Source: Bacteroidota bacterium
GTDB lineage: Bacteria > Bacteroidota > Bacteroidia > JABDFU01
NCBI GenBank assembly: GCA_013286805.1
Contig: JABDEY010000006.1
Span: forward strand, 1 to 53,723
Length of the DNA stretch: 53,723 nucleotides
Reading direction: 5' to 3'
Part shown: positions 35,697 to 45,031 of the stretch, one piece after another
How positions within the stretch are numbered: position 1 is the first letter of the stretch
How the letters are laid out: each line of letters begins with the position of its first letter
Notes under the pieces: model-generated
Seen by the model: the letters and a program-made list of their open reading frames with translations, nothing else
Databases searched by the model: none
What the model was told of the DNA's origin: nothing
Position numbers and translations under genes: made by a program

Positions 35697-36654
35697 GCTC
35701 AGTGTCTTTTAAATCAGTTTTCCCTGAATCTTCTCTCATGGTTCCTTTAACAAAATCAACGGCACTTTCCAGACTCAATTCATTCTGGTGGGGCAGGGGT
35801 TCTTCTTTGGCAAATTTCACAAGATCAGAAAGCAGGAATATTTGTTTCAATCTGGCTTTACTCTCGTTGTCTATTACAATCGATTTAAAACTATACATAA
35901 TCTCATCCGAAGTTTGTTCCATGGCAGGAATCTTAAACCTGCTTTCAATATAATACCGCAAAATATCTGTTACCCGGCTGTGGTATTGTTTTATTTTGCC
36001 TTCCTGCCAGAGTTTTTCCGACCGGAGTTTTTCCAGTTCTTCCAGAGCTAAAACGTGTGGAGGAATCTTAGGTTTGTTTTCAAGTACCACACCGGGCTTT
36101 TTCTTGCGCAACTTTTTAAATACATAAATAAACAGCAGCAGGATGGCAACTATTCCGGCTACCCAATAGAAATAAGGAATTAACTCCTTCCAACTGAAAG
36201 GCGCATGCAAAGGTTGCTTAATGTCTTTGATTGCCTGGGTTGTATCAACCTGTACATTATTCACCTGAAGCAGCATTGCTTCTGTTTCGTATGGATGAAC
36301 AGTATCACCATTTACGTAAAACTTAAAAGGTGGAATAGCGTAATAGCCCGAATCAAAAGAGGTAATAAGTATGTTTTGCGTCTGGGTAGAATTGAGCGGG
36401 TCATTTTTATCGGGTAGGGTAGTGTCAATTTTTGAAACATTAACAATTTCAACTTTTCCGATTATGGTATCTTTTAGTTCCGGCCATTGAATTCGGAGGT
36501 TTCCCTTATCCGTTTGATAAGCAACTGACAAATGAATTTTAGTTTGCTCACCTATGCGTATGGAGTTGGAGTCTAATTTTGCAGAGACCCTGATCGTCTG
36601 GGCATCAGAAACAAGAATAAGGAAACTACAGGCAAGTACCAGAATAGCTCTCAT
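35683..36654 (-). CDS. Bat-operon membrane protein of unknown function
   Basis: 323 residues: signal peptide (to SDAQ, residues 16-19), a beta-rich periplasmic part up to about 155, one membrane helix (YFYWVAGIVAILLLFIYVF at about 163-182), then a helical cytoplasmic domain rich in charge with EELEKLRSEKLWQEGKIK. This protein stands between the DUF58 and BatA genes in most Bacteroidota bat operons and resembles the DUF4381 type. Its four-base overlap with DUF58 and 14-base overlap with BatA indicate coupling. Confidence 0.75.
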   Translation of the reverse strand: MRAILVLACSFLILVSDAQTIRVSAKLDSNSIRIGEQTKIHLSVAYQTDKGNLRIQWPELKDTIIGKVEIVNVSKIDTTLPDKNDPLNSTQTQNILITSFDSGYYAIPPFKFYVNGDTVHPYETEAMLLQVNNVQVDTTQAIKDIKQPLHAPFSWKELIPYFYWVAGIVAILLLFIYVFKKLRKKKPGVVLENKPKIPPHVLALEELEKLRSEKLWQEGKIKQYHSRVTDILRYYIESRFKIPAMEQTSDEIMYSFKSIVIDNESKARLKQIFLLSDLVKFAKEEPLPHQNELSLESAVDFVKGTMREDSGKTDLKDTEHVQL

Positions 36655-37523
36655 TTGCTGTTTCTCCTTTTAAATAAGTTCATAAGCGGTTGAATATAAG
36701 ACTCATGTGTGCCGATGCTGGTTGTGTCTACACCACACTTATTAAACAGGTCTTTCAAATAGGCATCCCGTTTTTTTGAATTCACAATATACTGGTTGCG
36801 AACGATAGCACTTGTTGTGTCTATCCATCGGAGCTTTCCGCTTTCCCCGTCTTTCAGTTTGACAAAGCCAATATTTGGCACTTCCTGTTCCCTTTTGTCA
36901 TAAATACGCAAAGCAACCAGGTCATGCTTTTTATTGGTAATCTTCAGAGCATCTTTATATCCTTCTGTAATAAAGTCGGAAATTAAAAAAGCGATGCTTC
37001 TTTTTTTGACAACATTCGTAAAAAACCTCAATGCCTGTTCAATATTGGTTTTTTTGCTTTCAGGTCTGAACTCAATGAGGTCCCTGATAATACGCAGAAT
37101 ATGGCTTTTCCCCTTTTTAGGCGGAATGTATTTTTCAATTTTGTCACTAAAAAATAAAATGCCGATTTTATCATTGTTTTTAATTGCAGAAAAAGCGAGC
37201 ACAGCGCAAATTTCCGTGATCATGTCTTTCTTCAGTTGCTTTTGCGTTCCAAAATTTTCAGAACCGCTTACATCCACCAGTAACATCACCGTTAACTCAC
37301 GTTCTTCCTCAAACACCTTAATATAAGGGTGGTTGAAGCGGGCTGTTACATTCCAGTCAATCGCTCTGATGTCGTCGCCTGGCTGGTATTCACGCACTTC
37401 ACTAAAAGCCATCCCCCGGCCTTTAAATGCACTATGGTACTCTCCGGAAAAAATCTGGTTAGAAATACCCCGCGTTTTAATCTCAATCTTTCGAACCTTT
37501 TTAAGAAGCTCTGTGGTTTCCAT
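36651..37523 (-). CDS. DUF58 (VWA-like) protein of the bat operon
   Basis: 290 residues of the DUF58 family. The family signature YQPGDDIRAIDWN occupies residues 46-58, preceded by SGEYHSAFKGRGMAF, and a VWA-type fold follows (VMLLVDVSGSENFG). DUF58 proteins are regularly coded next to MoxR ATPases. No membrane segment, so it is likely cytoplasmic. It lies 26 bases downstream of the MoxR gene and overlaps the next gene by four bases. Confidence 0.92.
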   Translation of the reverse strand: METTELLKKVRKIEIKTRGISNQIFSGEYHSAFKGRGMAFSEVREYQPGDDIRAIDWNVTARFNHPYIKVFEEERELTVMLLVDVSGSENFGTQKQLKKDMITEICAVLAFSAIKNNDKIGILFFSDKIEKYIPPKKGKSHILRIIRDLIEFRPESKKTNIEQALRFFTNVVKKRSIAFLISDFITEGYKDALKITNKKHDLVALRIYDKREQEVPNIGFVKLKDGESGKLRWIDTTSAIVRNQYIVNSKKRDAYLKDLFNKCGVDTTSIGTHESYIQPLMNLFKRRNSK

Positions 37524-37549
37524 TATTAATGCAAATTATTATTCTACCT

Positions 37550-38536
37550 CTATGGTACTTCCACTGTATTTAAAATCTCATTTACGACCATTTCCGAAGT
37601 AATATTTTCCGCTTCCGCTTCGTAGGTTAAACCTATGCGATGACGTAATACATCCTGACAAATGGCGCGTACGTCCTCCGGTATTACATATCCTCTTCGT
37701 TTAATGAATGCGTATGCTTTGGAGGCCATTGCCAGATTGATACTTGCTCTCGGCGAACCTCCGAAACTGATAAGTTGCTTAAATTTATCCAGTTTGTATT
37801 CCGCAGGGTAGCGGGTGGCAAATACAATATCTATTATATATTTTTCAATCTTTTCGTCCATGTAGACATCCTTCACTACCTTTCTGGCGTTTAATATCTC
37901 AGGCGTGCTCATAACACTATTAATGACAGGCGCTGCATGCGCAAGATTCTGACGTATGATCTTTTTTTCATCTTCTTTGGAAGGATAACCGATAACTACT
38001 TTGAGCATAAAACGGTCAACCTGGGCTTCCGGCAGAGGGTAGGTTCCTTCCTGTTCAATTGGGTTTTGTGTGGCAAGTACAAGGAATGGCTCCGGAAGTT
38101 TGAATGTTTCATCTCCGATAGTAACTTGTTTTTCCTGCATGGCTTCGAGCAAAGCACTCTGCACCTTGGCGGGAGCACGGTTGATCTCGTCCGCCAGAAT
38201 GAAATTGGCAAAAACAGGACCTTTGCGTATGGTAAATTCTTCTTTCTTCTGATTGTAAATCATTGTGCCAATCAAGTCGGCAGGCAATAAGTCCGGCGTA
38301 AATTGAATGCGGCTGAAATTGGCATGAATGGTAGACGCCATAGATTTTATGGCAAGTGTTTTCGCAAGTCCGGGAACACCTTCCAGCAGTATGTGCCCGT
38401 TGGATAACATGGCTATCATCAACCGCTCAACCATGTATTTTTGCCCAACTATTACCTTATCCATCTCAAGGTTAATCATATCTACGAATGCGCTTTCTTT
38501 CTGTATGCGTTCATTCAATTCTTGTATATCAGTCAT
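37550..38536 (-). CDS. MoxR-family AAA+ ATPase
   Basis: 328 residues, a standard MoxR. Walker A GVPGLAKT at residues 53-60, Walker B FILADEINRAP with D116-E117, sensor region ATQNPIEQEGTYPLPEAQVDRF. MoxR proteins act as chaperone-like ATPases for neighbouring VWA proteins. First gene of the bat operon, with an exact -7 box upstream. Confidence 0.95.
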   Translation of the reverse strand: MTDIQELNERIQKESAFVDMINLEMDKVIVGQKYMVERLMIAMLSNGHILLEGVPGLAKTLAIKSMASTIHANFSRIQFTPDLLPADLIGTMIYNQKKEEFTIRKGPVFANFILADEINRAPAKVQSALLEAMQEKQVTIGDETFKLPEPFLVLATQNPIEQEGTYPLPEAQVDRFMLKVVIGYPSKEDEKKIIRQNLAHAAPVINSVMSTPEILNARKVVKDVYMDEKIEKYIIDIVFATRYPAEYKLDKFKQLISFGGSPRASINLAMASKAYAFIKRRGYVIPEDVRAICQDVLRHRIGLTYEAEAENITSEMVVNEILNTVEVP

Positions 38537-38559
38537 AAAATAAGTTTTTAATTGTGAGA

Positions 38560-38567
38560 CAAATTTA
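38560..38567 (-). promoter_or_regulatory. Candidate -7 box of the moxR-bat operon
   Basis: On the minus strand TAAATTTG (38567-38560) matches TAnnTTTG exactly and lies 23 bases before the MoxR start at 38536. No clear -33 element at the usual spacing. Confidence 0.45.
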
Positions 38568-38645
38568 AGTCCCGGGGACCTTTATCCGATTTTAATTATT
38601 GTTAAATAATGTTAACTGTTAGGTGATTGCTTGGGATTTAACCTG

Positions 38646-38653
38646 TATTTTTG
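38646..38653 (+). promoter_or_regulatory. Candidate -7 box of truA, almost leaderless
   Basis: TATTTTTG matches TAnnTTTG and has a TTG at 38626-38628, 17 bases upstream. It ends only eight bases before the truA ATG at 38662, so the transcript would begin at or next to the start codon. Confidence 0.4.
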
Positions 38654-38661
38654 ACTACCTG

Positions 38662-39447
38662 ATGCAGCGTTATTTTTTAAAATTGTCTTATGTTGGTACA
38701 CTCTACCATGGCTGGCAAATACAGGCCAACACTCCGGATACCATACAGGAGATAATGAATATCAGGTATTCCTCCATTTTAGGTGAAAAAATAAACATGA
38801 TCGGTTGCGGACGCACTGATACGGGCGTGCATGCAAGGGAATTTTATGCACACCTTGAACTGGAACAAACTGATATAATGGCGGATTACGAGAAATGGAT
38901 GTACAAATTCAATGTTGTGCTTCCGCATGATATTTCTATCCAGCAGATTATTCCTGTTGCCCCAAATGCACATGCTCGTTTTGGAGCCACTTCAAGGACT
39001 TACCAGTATTTTATTCATCATAAAAAGGATGCATTTTTGCTCAATCGTTCTTACTATTGCCCGAATGACCTAAATTTGCAGGAAATGAACAAAGCAGCGA
39101 AATTGCTTTTTAATTATTCAGATTTTACAAGTTTCAGCAGGGCACGCACACAGGTAAAAACAAATTTATGCAGTATCATGCAGGCTGAATGGATGGAAAT
39201 TGAAAATGGACTTGTGTTTACTATTAAAGCAAATCGTTTTTTACGTAATATGGTGAGGGCTATTGTAGGTACAATGGTTGATATTGGAAAAGGGAAGCTG
39301 ACAATGGAGGATTTTGGGCGCATCATTGAAAATAAGGACCGTTCCGCTGCAGGCTTTTCAGCGCCTGCCTGTGGTCTATATTTAATGAAGGTGCTGTATA
39401 AAGAAGGAATACTGCCAGTTGTCAGTGAAATAAGAGAAAATGACTAA
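38662..39447 (+). CDS. truA: tRNA pseudouridine synthase A
   Basis: 261 residues. It makes pseudouridine at positions 38-40 of the tRNA anticodon arm. The catalytic aspartate is D53 in GCGRTDTGVHA, and the C-terminal RFLRNMVRAIVGT motif is intact. The frame is open from 38623, but ATG 38662 is preferred since the protein starts with the family's YFLKLSYVGT segment and a promoter box ends just before it. It overlaps the next gene by eight bases. Confidence 0.95.
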   Translation: MQRYFLKLSYVGTLYHGWQIQANTPDTIQEIMNIRYSSILGEKINMIGCGRTDTGVHAREFYAHLELEQTDIMADYEKWMYKFNVVLPHDISIQQIIPVAPNAHARFGATSRTYQYFIHHKKDAFLLNRSYYCPNDLNLQEMNKAAKLLFNYSDFTSFSRARTQVKTNLCSIMQAEWMEIENGLVFTIKANRFLRNMVRAIVGTMVDIGKGKLTMEDFGRIIENKDRSAAGFSAPACGLYLMKVLYKEGILPVVSEIREND

Positions 39448-40171
39448 AAGAATTTTAACACTAATATTGTTTTGTTTGATTGCTGTTGCCTATGGTCAGA
39501 ACACGAAGACTTCCATTGTTGTTACGGGTAAAGTTATTGGCGATAATGCAATAGTATTCAACAGGGTAATGGTCGTCAACAGAACTACCGGAAGTGGTAC
39601 TTTTGTAGGCATTGAGGGGAACTTCAGTATAACGCTGTCAAAGAATGACACGCTGATGTTTGCGTATAGCGGATACAAAACAAAAAAAATCAGTTTCAGG
39701 GATTCAGTTTTCAGTAATGAATATCTGATTGCAGTGAAGCTTGACCCGTTATCTTATATGCTGAAAGAAATATCAATTTACCCGGTTAAAAAGCTCAACG
39801 AAGTTCAAAGGGAAATTGAGCTGATGGACGCTCATAAAAAAAGAGTCGGAGAATTGCAGGGTGTCAGCGCCGTAATTAGCCCGATTACTGCATTGTATCA
39901 GAGGTTTAGCAAATTGGAGCAATCCAAAAGAAAGGTTGCTGAGATGGAAAACGATGATATGAAGCGGGAAGTATTAAAAGATCTGTTTAGGATTTATATC
40001 AAATATGACATTATTGAACTGACGGATTCACAGTTTGATGATTTTATTACTTTTTGCGACCTTCCGGATTACTATATTATGCACGCAACCCAGTACGAAC
40101 TTGTGGAGGCCATCAAAGGCCGGTATTTGAGATTCGCTGAAATGAATGATTATGTAAGACACAAACACTAA
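39440..40171 (+). CDS. Secreted protein with carboxypeptidase regulatory-like domain
   Basis: 243 residues: signal peptide (to AYGQ), a carboxypeptidase-D regulatory-like beta-sandwich at about 28-115 (VVTGKVIGD, GSGTFVGIEGNFSITLSKNDTL, SYMLKEISIYPV), and a helical C-terminal part with many charged residues. This domain begins many TonB-dependent receptors, but here there is no barrel, so it may be a periplasmic or outer-membrane-attached accessory protein common in Bacteroidota. It overlaps truA by eight bases and precedes purE by ten. Confidence 0.8.
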   Translation: MTKRILTLILFCLIAVAYGQNTKTSIVVTGKVIGDNAIVFNRVMVVNRTTGSGTFVGIEGNFSITLSKNDTLMFAYSGYKTKKISFRDSVFSNEYLIAVKLDPLSYMLKEISIYPVKKLNEVQREIELMDAHKKRVGELQGVSAVISPITALYQRFSKLEQSKRKVAEMENDDMKREVLKDLFRIYIKYDIIELTDSQFDDFITFCDLPDYYIMHATQYELVEAIKGRYLRFAEMNDYVRHKH

Positions 40172-40176
40172 TTTTA
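40169..40176 (+). promoter_or_regulatory. Near-consensus -7 box just before purE
   Basis: TAATTTTA differs from TAnnTTTG at the last base and ends five bases before the purE ATG. An AGGAG-like stretch overlaps the gap, so it may instead be only a ribosome-binding region. Uncertain. Confidence 0.2.
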
Positions 40177-40181
40177 GGAGA

Positions 40182-40697
40182 ATGAAAGCTAAAGTAAGTA
40201 TTATAATGGGCAGCACATCTGACATGCCAGTGATGCAGGAGGCTGCAAAGATTTTAGATCAGTTTAAAATACCTTTTGAAATAAATGCACTTTCTGCACA
40301 CCGGGTGCCCGAACAAGTGGCCGAATTTGCAAAAAATGCGCACAAGCGGGGGATTTGTGTTATTATAGCCGGAGCAGGCGGGGCTGCGCACTTGCCGGGT
40401 GTTGTAGCCGCCTTTAGCCCGGTTCCTATTATTGGTGTGCCCTGTCGCTCATCCATATCTCTGGATGGCTGGGACTCCTTATTATCGATTGTCCAAATGC
40501 CGCCTGGAGTTCCGGTTGCTACAGTAGGATTGGATGCCGGACAAAATGCAGGCATACTTGCGGTGCAGATACTTGCAGCAGGTAATGAAGAGATGATAAC
40601 CCAACTGGTCTCCTTTAAAGAAGATTTAAAGAAAAAAATAATGAAAGCCAATGAGGAACTCAAAGAACATAAGTTTCAATACAGGGTTAATACATAA
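40182..40697 (+). CDS. purE: N5-carboxyaminoimidazole ribonucleotide mutase
   Basis: 171 residues, class I PurE, converting N5-CAIR to CAIR in purine synthesis. MGSTSDMPVM at the N-terminus and GAGGAAHLPGVVA carry the conserved serine/aspartate and histidine. TAGGAG lies just before the ATG. Converges with the SAM hydroxide adenosyltransferase gene. PurC, acting in the next pathway step, is coded 1.9 kb downstream. Confidence 0.95.
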   Translation: MKAKVSIIMGSTSDMPVMQEAAKILDQFKIPFEINALSAHRVPEQVAEFAKNAHKRGICVIIAGAGGAAHLPGVVAAFSPVPIIGVPCRSSISLDGWDSLLSIVQMPPGVPVATVGLDAGQNAGILAVQILAAGNEEMITQLVSFKEDLKKKIMKANEELKEHKFQYRVNT

Positions 40698-40722
40698 GTA
40701 GCTTTTGTTTTAATTCCCGGAG

Positions 40723-41496
40723 TCATTGAAACTGTAAAGTAATGGTGTCACCTAAGTGCAGATTCAATAATTGACTCGCTTTCCCCCTTGTAATGGCAAT
40801 TTCAAGGTGTCCGGCAGAGTTAAACAAAACAGCAATTTCTCCATCAATGACTTCGAGGTAAGTTTTGCTTATCTTTTCAATTTCATGACTCCCAAACCGA
40901 ACAGAAAATTTACGGCCGTTGCCCATTTCAGCAATTATTTTTTTTGTGATATTGGTTACAACGTTGCTGTATGAATCAATATAGATTACACTTCCCCTAA
41001 GATTATCACCTACTGTCACTGGCCTGAACAGCATGCGTTCAATAAGCTCGGATTTGGGTGTGCCGATTAAGTCAAGTATTCCGCCTTTAGCAAGGTGACA
41101 GGCAGCTTTCGTAAAAACATCCCTGGTTGGAAATGTTGGATTGTCCAATTCCTGGAATTGATTAAGTTCCACAATTTTATCAGGCGGCGATTCAAAAATC
41201 AGGGAAAAGATGCCGTTATCAGCACCTATAAAATAATGTCCGTTTGCAAGCAGGGCAATATGAGGCGTTTGAAGGGAGACTTCTGCATTTACACCCACTA
41301 TATGAACAGTACCTTTAGGAAAGTTCGCGTAGCTGTTCCTGAGTATATAGGCAGCTTCCTGAATATTGAAAGAAGGAATCTGGTGCGTTATATCCACAAT
41401 AACTGCATCCGGCCATTGGCTGTAAATAGAACCTTTGACTGCGCTAACATAGTAATCCTTTAATCCCAGATCGGTTGTTAAAGTTATTATAGCCAT
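40723..41496 (-). CDS. S-adenosylmethionine hydroxide adenosyltransferase (SAM hydrolase, DUF62)
   Basis: 257 residues of the DUF62 family, which splits SAM with water to adenosine and methionine. The N-terminal TTDLGLKDYYVSAVKG, VIVDITHQIP and AAYILRNSY segments are typical, as is VHIVGVN. The biological purpose in free-living bacteria is not established. Divergent from phoH across 111 bases that hold a perfect palindrome. Confidence 0.9.
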   Translation of the reverse strand: MAIITLTTDLGLKDYYVSAVKGSIYSQWPDAVIVDITHQIPSFNIQEAAYILRNSYANFPKGTVHIVGVNAEVSLQTPHIALLANGHYFIGADNGIFSLIFESPPDKIVELNQFQELDNPTFPTRDVFTKAACHLAKGGILDLIGTPKSELIERMLFRPVTVGDNLRGSVIYIDSYSNVVTNITKKIIAEMGNGRKFSVRFGSHEIEKISKTYLEVIDGEIAVLFNSAGHLEIAITRGKASQLLNLHLGDTITLQFQ

Positions 41497-41539
41497 TGTT
41501 AGTAAAAATACCTCGCTTTAGAAGTGTTCTTTAAGAATT

Positions 41540-41566
41540 ATTGCAAAATAATATATATTTTGCAAT
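41540..41566. promoter_or_regulatory. Perfect 11-5-11 palindrome between SAM hydrolase and phoH genes
   Basis: ATTGCAAAATA (41540-41550), a five-base spacer, then TATTTTGCAAT (41556-41566), an exact inverted repeat. It lies roughly in the middle of a divergent 111-base region, 43 bases from one start codon and 41 from the other. There is no T tract to suggest a terminator. Each arm contains TATTTTG, one base short of a -7 box, so it may overlap two opposed promoters or be an operator. Confidence 0.6.
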
Positions 41567-41607
41567 GTAAAATTAACCAAAAACCTCATTAATGAAGAAT
41601 CAAAAAA

Positions 41608-42558
41608 TTGGCTGAACTGGTAATTGAAATAAAAGATGTTGATCCTGTACAAATATACGGGGTGAATGACTGCCATCTGGAACGTATTAAAAGGCGGTTT
41701 CCCAAACTGAAAATAGTGGCCAGAGGTGACAAAATAAAAATAAGTGGAGAGGAGGAAGAACTCAATCAGTTTGGAATGATCATGAACCTTTTACTGGAGC
41801 AATGTGAAAAGAGCGGAACGGTCAGTGAAAGTCTGGTGGAGCAAGTACTTAGTGGGGGAGTCGTAAGAAACAGGACAGAGCAGGAGGAGGGCTCCGATAC
41901 AATTGTTTTTGGAAATTATGGGATAATTGTAAAGGCAAGGACACCAAACCAGCGTAAAATGCTTGAATCAAGTCAGAAGAATGACATGATTTTTGCCATT
42001 GGCCCTGCCGGAACGGGTAAGACCTATACTGCAGTTGCGCTTGCTGTTAAAGCACTGCGTGATAAAGAAGTAAAAAAAATTATTTTATGCAGGCCTGCGG
42101 TGGAAGCCGGGGAGCATCTTGGTTTCTTACCAGGAGATCTGAAAGAAAAGCTTGATCCCTACCTTCAGCCGTTATATGATGCGTTGTACGACATGGTTCC
42201 ACCGGATAAATTAAAGACCTACCTCGAAAATCATGTGATTCAGATTGCGCCGCTTGCCTTTATGCGGGGGCGTACACTGGATAATGCTTTCGTTATTCTG
42301 GATGAGGCTCAGAATGCGACCGAAAATCAGTTAAAAATGTTTTTAACCCGAATGGGTTCTTCGGCCAAGTTTGTTGTAACAGGTGATGTAACGCAGATAG
42401 ATTTGCCGGCTCATCAGCCCTCAGGTCTTTTACAGGCGCTACGCGTTTTGAAGAATGTGGAAGGAATTGATTTTATTTTCCTCGATGAACAAGATGTACT
42501 TCGTCATAAATTAGTAAAAAGAATAGTAGCAGTTTACCAAAAAGAAAAATTCTCGTAA
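41608..42558 (+). CDS. phoH: PhoH-family ATPase
   Basis: 316 residues with a KH-like N-terminal region, Walker A GPAGTGKT at 132-139 and Walker B VILDEAQ with D232-E233, then [22 protein letters not shown]. These are the PhoH-like ATPases (YbeZ type), linked to RNA or ribosome processing. The only in-frame start is TTG at 41608, since a stop lies five codons upstream and the ATG at 41592 is in another frame. It precedes purC by one base. Confidence 0.92.
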   Translation: MAELVIEIKDVDPVQIYGVNDCHLERIKRRFPKLKIVARGDKIKISGEEEELNQFGMIMNLLLEQCEKSGTVSESLVEQVLSGGVVRNRTEQEEGSDTIVFGNYGIIVKARTPNQRKMLESSQKNDMIFAIGPAGTGKTYTAVALAVKALRDKEVKKIILCRPAVEAGEHLGFLPGDLKEKLDPYLQPLYDALYDMVPPDKLKTYLENHVIQIAPLAFMRGRTLDNAFVILDEAQNATENQLKMFLTRMGSSAKFVVTGDVTQIDLPAHQPSGLLQALRVLKNVEGIDFIFLDEQDVLRHKLVKRIVAVYQKEKFS

Positions 42559-42559
42559 A

Positions 42560-43519
42560 ATGAATGCAGTAGTTGAAACACAATTTAAATTCCCTGGTCA
42601 GAAAAAATTCTATAAAGGGAAAGTAAGAGACGTATATAACATTAACGATCAATACCTCGTCATGGTTGCGAGTGATAGGATTTCAGCCTTTGATGTGGTT
42701 CTGCCAAGGGGAATACCTTACAAAGGGCAGGTATTGAACCAGATTGCGGCTCATTTTCTGAAAGCAACATCCGACATAGTTCCCAACTGGGTCATAGATG
42801 TGCCGGATCCCATGGTTACAGTCGGCCATTTATGTGAGCCATTCAAGGTTGAAATGGTAATCAGGGGATATATGTCAGGGCATGCCTGGAGAGAATACAG
42901 TAGTGGAAAGCGCACAATTTGTGGCGTTGCGCTTCCTGAGGGATTGAAAGAGAATGACAAATTTGCCAACCCTATTATTACACCGACCACCAAAGCCTCA
43001 GTAGGGCATGACATGGATATTTCCAGAGAGGATATTTTCAAAGAGGAAATTGTATCAAAAGAGGATTATGAAATGCTTGAAAAATATACTCGGGCATTAT
43101 TCAAACGAGGAACCGAAATGGCAGAAAAAATGGGATTGATATTGGTAGATACCAAATATGAATTCGGAAAGAAGGATGGTAAGATTTATCTGATAGATGA
43201 AATTCACACACCCGACTCTTCCCGTTATTTTTACAAAGAAGGTTATGGAGAAAGGCAAAAAGCAGGAGAAACTCAAAAGCAATTGTCAAAAGAGTTTGTA
43301 CGCCAATGGTTGATAGAAAATGGTTTTCAGGGAAAAGAAGGGCAACAGGTTCCAGCCATGAGTGATGAGTATGTTAAATCGGTGTCAGATCGTTACATTG
43401 AGCTGTATCAAAAAATCCTGGGAAAGGAATTTGTTCGGGCTGAAAGTTCTGATGTTTTAAAAAGAATTGAAAAAAACATTAATAACTTTTTAGGGGTTAG
43501 GGATACTATTAACTACTAA
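42560..43519 (+). CDS. purC: Phosphoribosylaminoimidazole-succinocarboxamide synthase
   Basis: 319 residues. It ligates aspartate to CAIR to give SAICAR in purine synthesis. [44 protein letters not shown] and [12 protein letters not shown] are all characteristic. It starts one base after phoH, so they likely share a transcript. Confidence 0.96.
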   Translation: MNAVVETQFKFPGQKKFYKGKVRDVYNINDQYLVMVASDRISAFDVVLPRGIPYKGQVLNQIAAHFLKATSDIVPNWVIDVPDPMVTVGHLCEPFKVEMVIRGYMSGHAWREYSSGKRTICGVALPEGLKENDKFANPIITPTTKASVGHDMDISREDIFKEEIVSKEDYEMLEKYTRALFKRGTEMAEKMGLILVDTKYEFGKKDGKIYLIDEIHTPDSSRYFYKEGYGERQKAGETQKQLSKEFVRQWLIENGFQGKEGQQVPAMSDEYVKSVSDRYIELYQKILGKEFVRAESSDVLKRIEKNINNFLGVRDTINY

Positions 43520-43538
43520 AATATCCTGTAAGAAACTC

Positions 43539-43563
43539 CCTTAATTCCTGAGAGGCATTAAGG
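43539..43563 (+). terminator. Weak hairpin after purC
   Basis: CCTTAAT (43539-43545) pairs with ATTAAGG (43557-43563) around an 11-base loop, about 20 bases beyond the purC stop. The stem is AT-rich and no long T run follows, so it may only be a weak terminator. Confidence 0.35.
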
Positions 43564-43606
43564 TTATAGCCTACTTTGGCTCATGACTAATAAACAATAC
43601 AATACA

Positions 43607-45031
43607 ATGAAAAAACATCGGCTATTTTTAATCGGGATAGTACTTACATCCACTTCATTTTTACAAGCTCAGACTTTATATGGAGATTGTTATTCGGGTG
43701 GCGCGTCAGGTTATGGGGTTGTCTTCAATTATAATACAATTACCGGAAAAGATTCGGTTAATTTCAGTTTTAATGGTACAAATGGCAATAGCCCTTATTA
43801 CTCAAGCGGGCTTTTGCAAGCGATTGACGGAATGCTTTATGGAACCACAAGCCTGGGGGGAACTTCAAACAAAGGAGTGCTTTATATGCTTAATCCTATG
43901 ACTGGCCATGATACTGTTTTGCTGAATTTTGACGGCGCGGTGCATGGCGCTACACCTTATGGCACACTGATACAGGGCAAGGATGGGTTGCTATATGGCA
44001 TTACCAGTGCCGGTGGCGATAGTAGCTACGGAGTTTTATATAGTTACGATCCTGTTAAACTTAAAGACTCGGTACGGGTAACGTTAAATAAGAGTATTAC
44101 GCAGGGAAAAAATCCATACGCGTCCTTACTTCAAGCCTCTGATGGATTTATCTATGGTGTAACCTCACAAGGTGGGCTTAATAAACAGGGCATTATATTC
44201 AGATTTAACCCTGAAACAAATAACGATACTGCTTTATTCAGTTTTGCAATAAACACAGCCCCTAAAGGTGGCCTGATACAGGGCACTGATGGCTTGTTGT
44301 ATGGCATGACTGTACATGGAGGGACCAGTAACGCCGGAACAATATATAGCTACGACCCCGTTAAATACAAGGATTCCATTAGAGTTAATATGGATGGTAC
44401 AAAAGGCGAGTATCCATGGGGAAGCCTTGTACAGGCACCAAGCGGCAAGATGTATGGTTTAACCTATAACGACTTGGTATATAATGGAGGAGCTTTATTT
44501 TCCTTTAACCCCATTAACAACAACGATTCTGTGCTTATGTGGTTAAAACCTGGTACTTCAGGCACAGGTAGCAATCCATACGGGTCGCCAATAATTGCCA
44601 GCAACGGATTGGTTTACTTCCTTACAGCTCACGGTGCAGCAAATGGTAATGGAACACTGATAAGTTATAATCCGAAGACCGGGAAGGATACAATCTTGGT
44701 TGTCTTTAATGCTTCCATTAATGGAGCAACCGCATCCGGTAATTTACTCGAATATAAAACAGTACCAACATCCCTGAATAATATCGCTTTACAAAAATAT
44801 GCCGAAGTTTATCCTAATCCTTTTCATGCAACAACCCATATTTTGTTCACAGAAAGCGGTATACATATTTTAGAAGTAAATAATATTGCTGGAAGGGAAA
44901 TTGAAAAAGTTGAATGTATTGGGATGCAGTACGATTTACAATGTAATGGATTTTCCCCCGGGATATATTTTATAAAAGTATTTGATCAGGAGCAAAAATA
45001 CATTGCAGTTGCCAGGATAGTAATTGAATGA
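43607..45031 (+). CDS. T9SS type A protein with GloVer-type tandem repeats
   Basis: About 474 residues: signal peptide (to LQAQ), then roughly nine repeats of about 40 residues of the Gloeo/Verruco (GloVer) type (LLYGITSAGGDSSYGVLYSY and variants), which probably build a beta-propeller-like surface, then a type A sorting domain of about 75 residues (YAEVYPNPFHATTHI ... GIYFIKVFDQ). The ATG at 43607 directly precedes the signal peptide; the frame also opens at 43583. It is probably a secreted or surface protein of unknown ligand and marks the start of the accessory region. Confidence 0.85.
   Translation: MKKHRLFLIGIVLTSTSFLQAQTLYGDCYSGGASGYGVVFNYNTITGKDSVNFSFNGTNGNSPYYSSGLLQAIDGMLYGTTSLGGTSNKGVLYMLNPMTGHDTVLLNFDGAVHGATPYGTLIQGKDGLLYGITSAGGDSSYGVLYSYDPVKLKDSVRVTLNKSITQGKNPYASLLQASDGFIYGVTSQGGLNKQGIIFRFNPETNNDTALFSFAINTAPKGGLIQGTDGLLYGMTVHGGTSNAGTIYSYDPVKYKDSIRVNMDGTKGEYPWGSLVQAPSGKMYGLTYNDLVYNGGALFSFNPINNNDSVLMWLKPGTSGTGSNPYGSPIIASNGLVYFLTAHGAANGNGTLISYNPKTGKDTILVVFNASINGATASGNLLEYKTVPTSLNNIALQKYAEVYPNPFHATTHILFTESGIHILEVNNIAGREIEKVECIGMQYDLQCNGFSPGIYFIKVFDQEQKYIAVARIVIE

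Noticed and set aside
41540-41566. Terminator
   Set aside because: The palindrome lies between divergent starts, where a terminator is not expected, and no T run follows.
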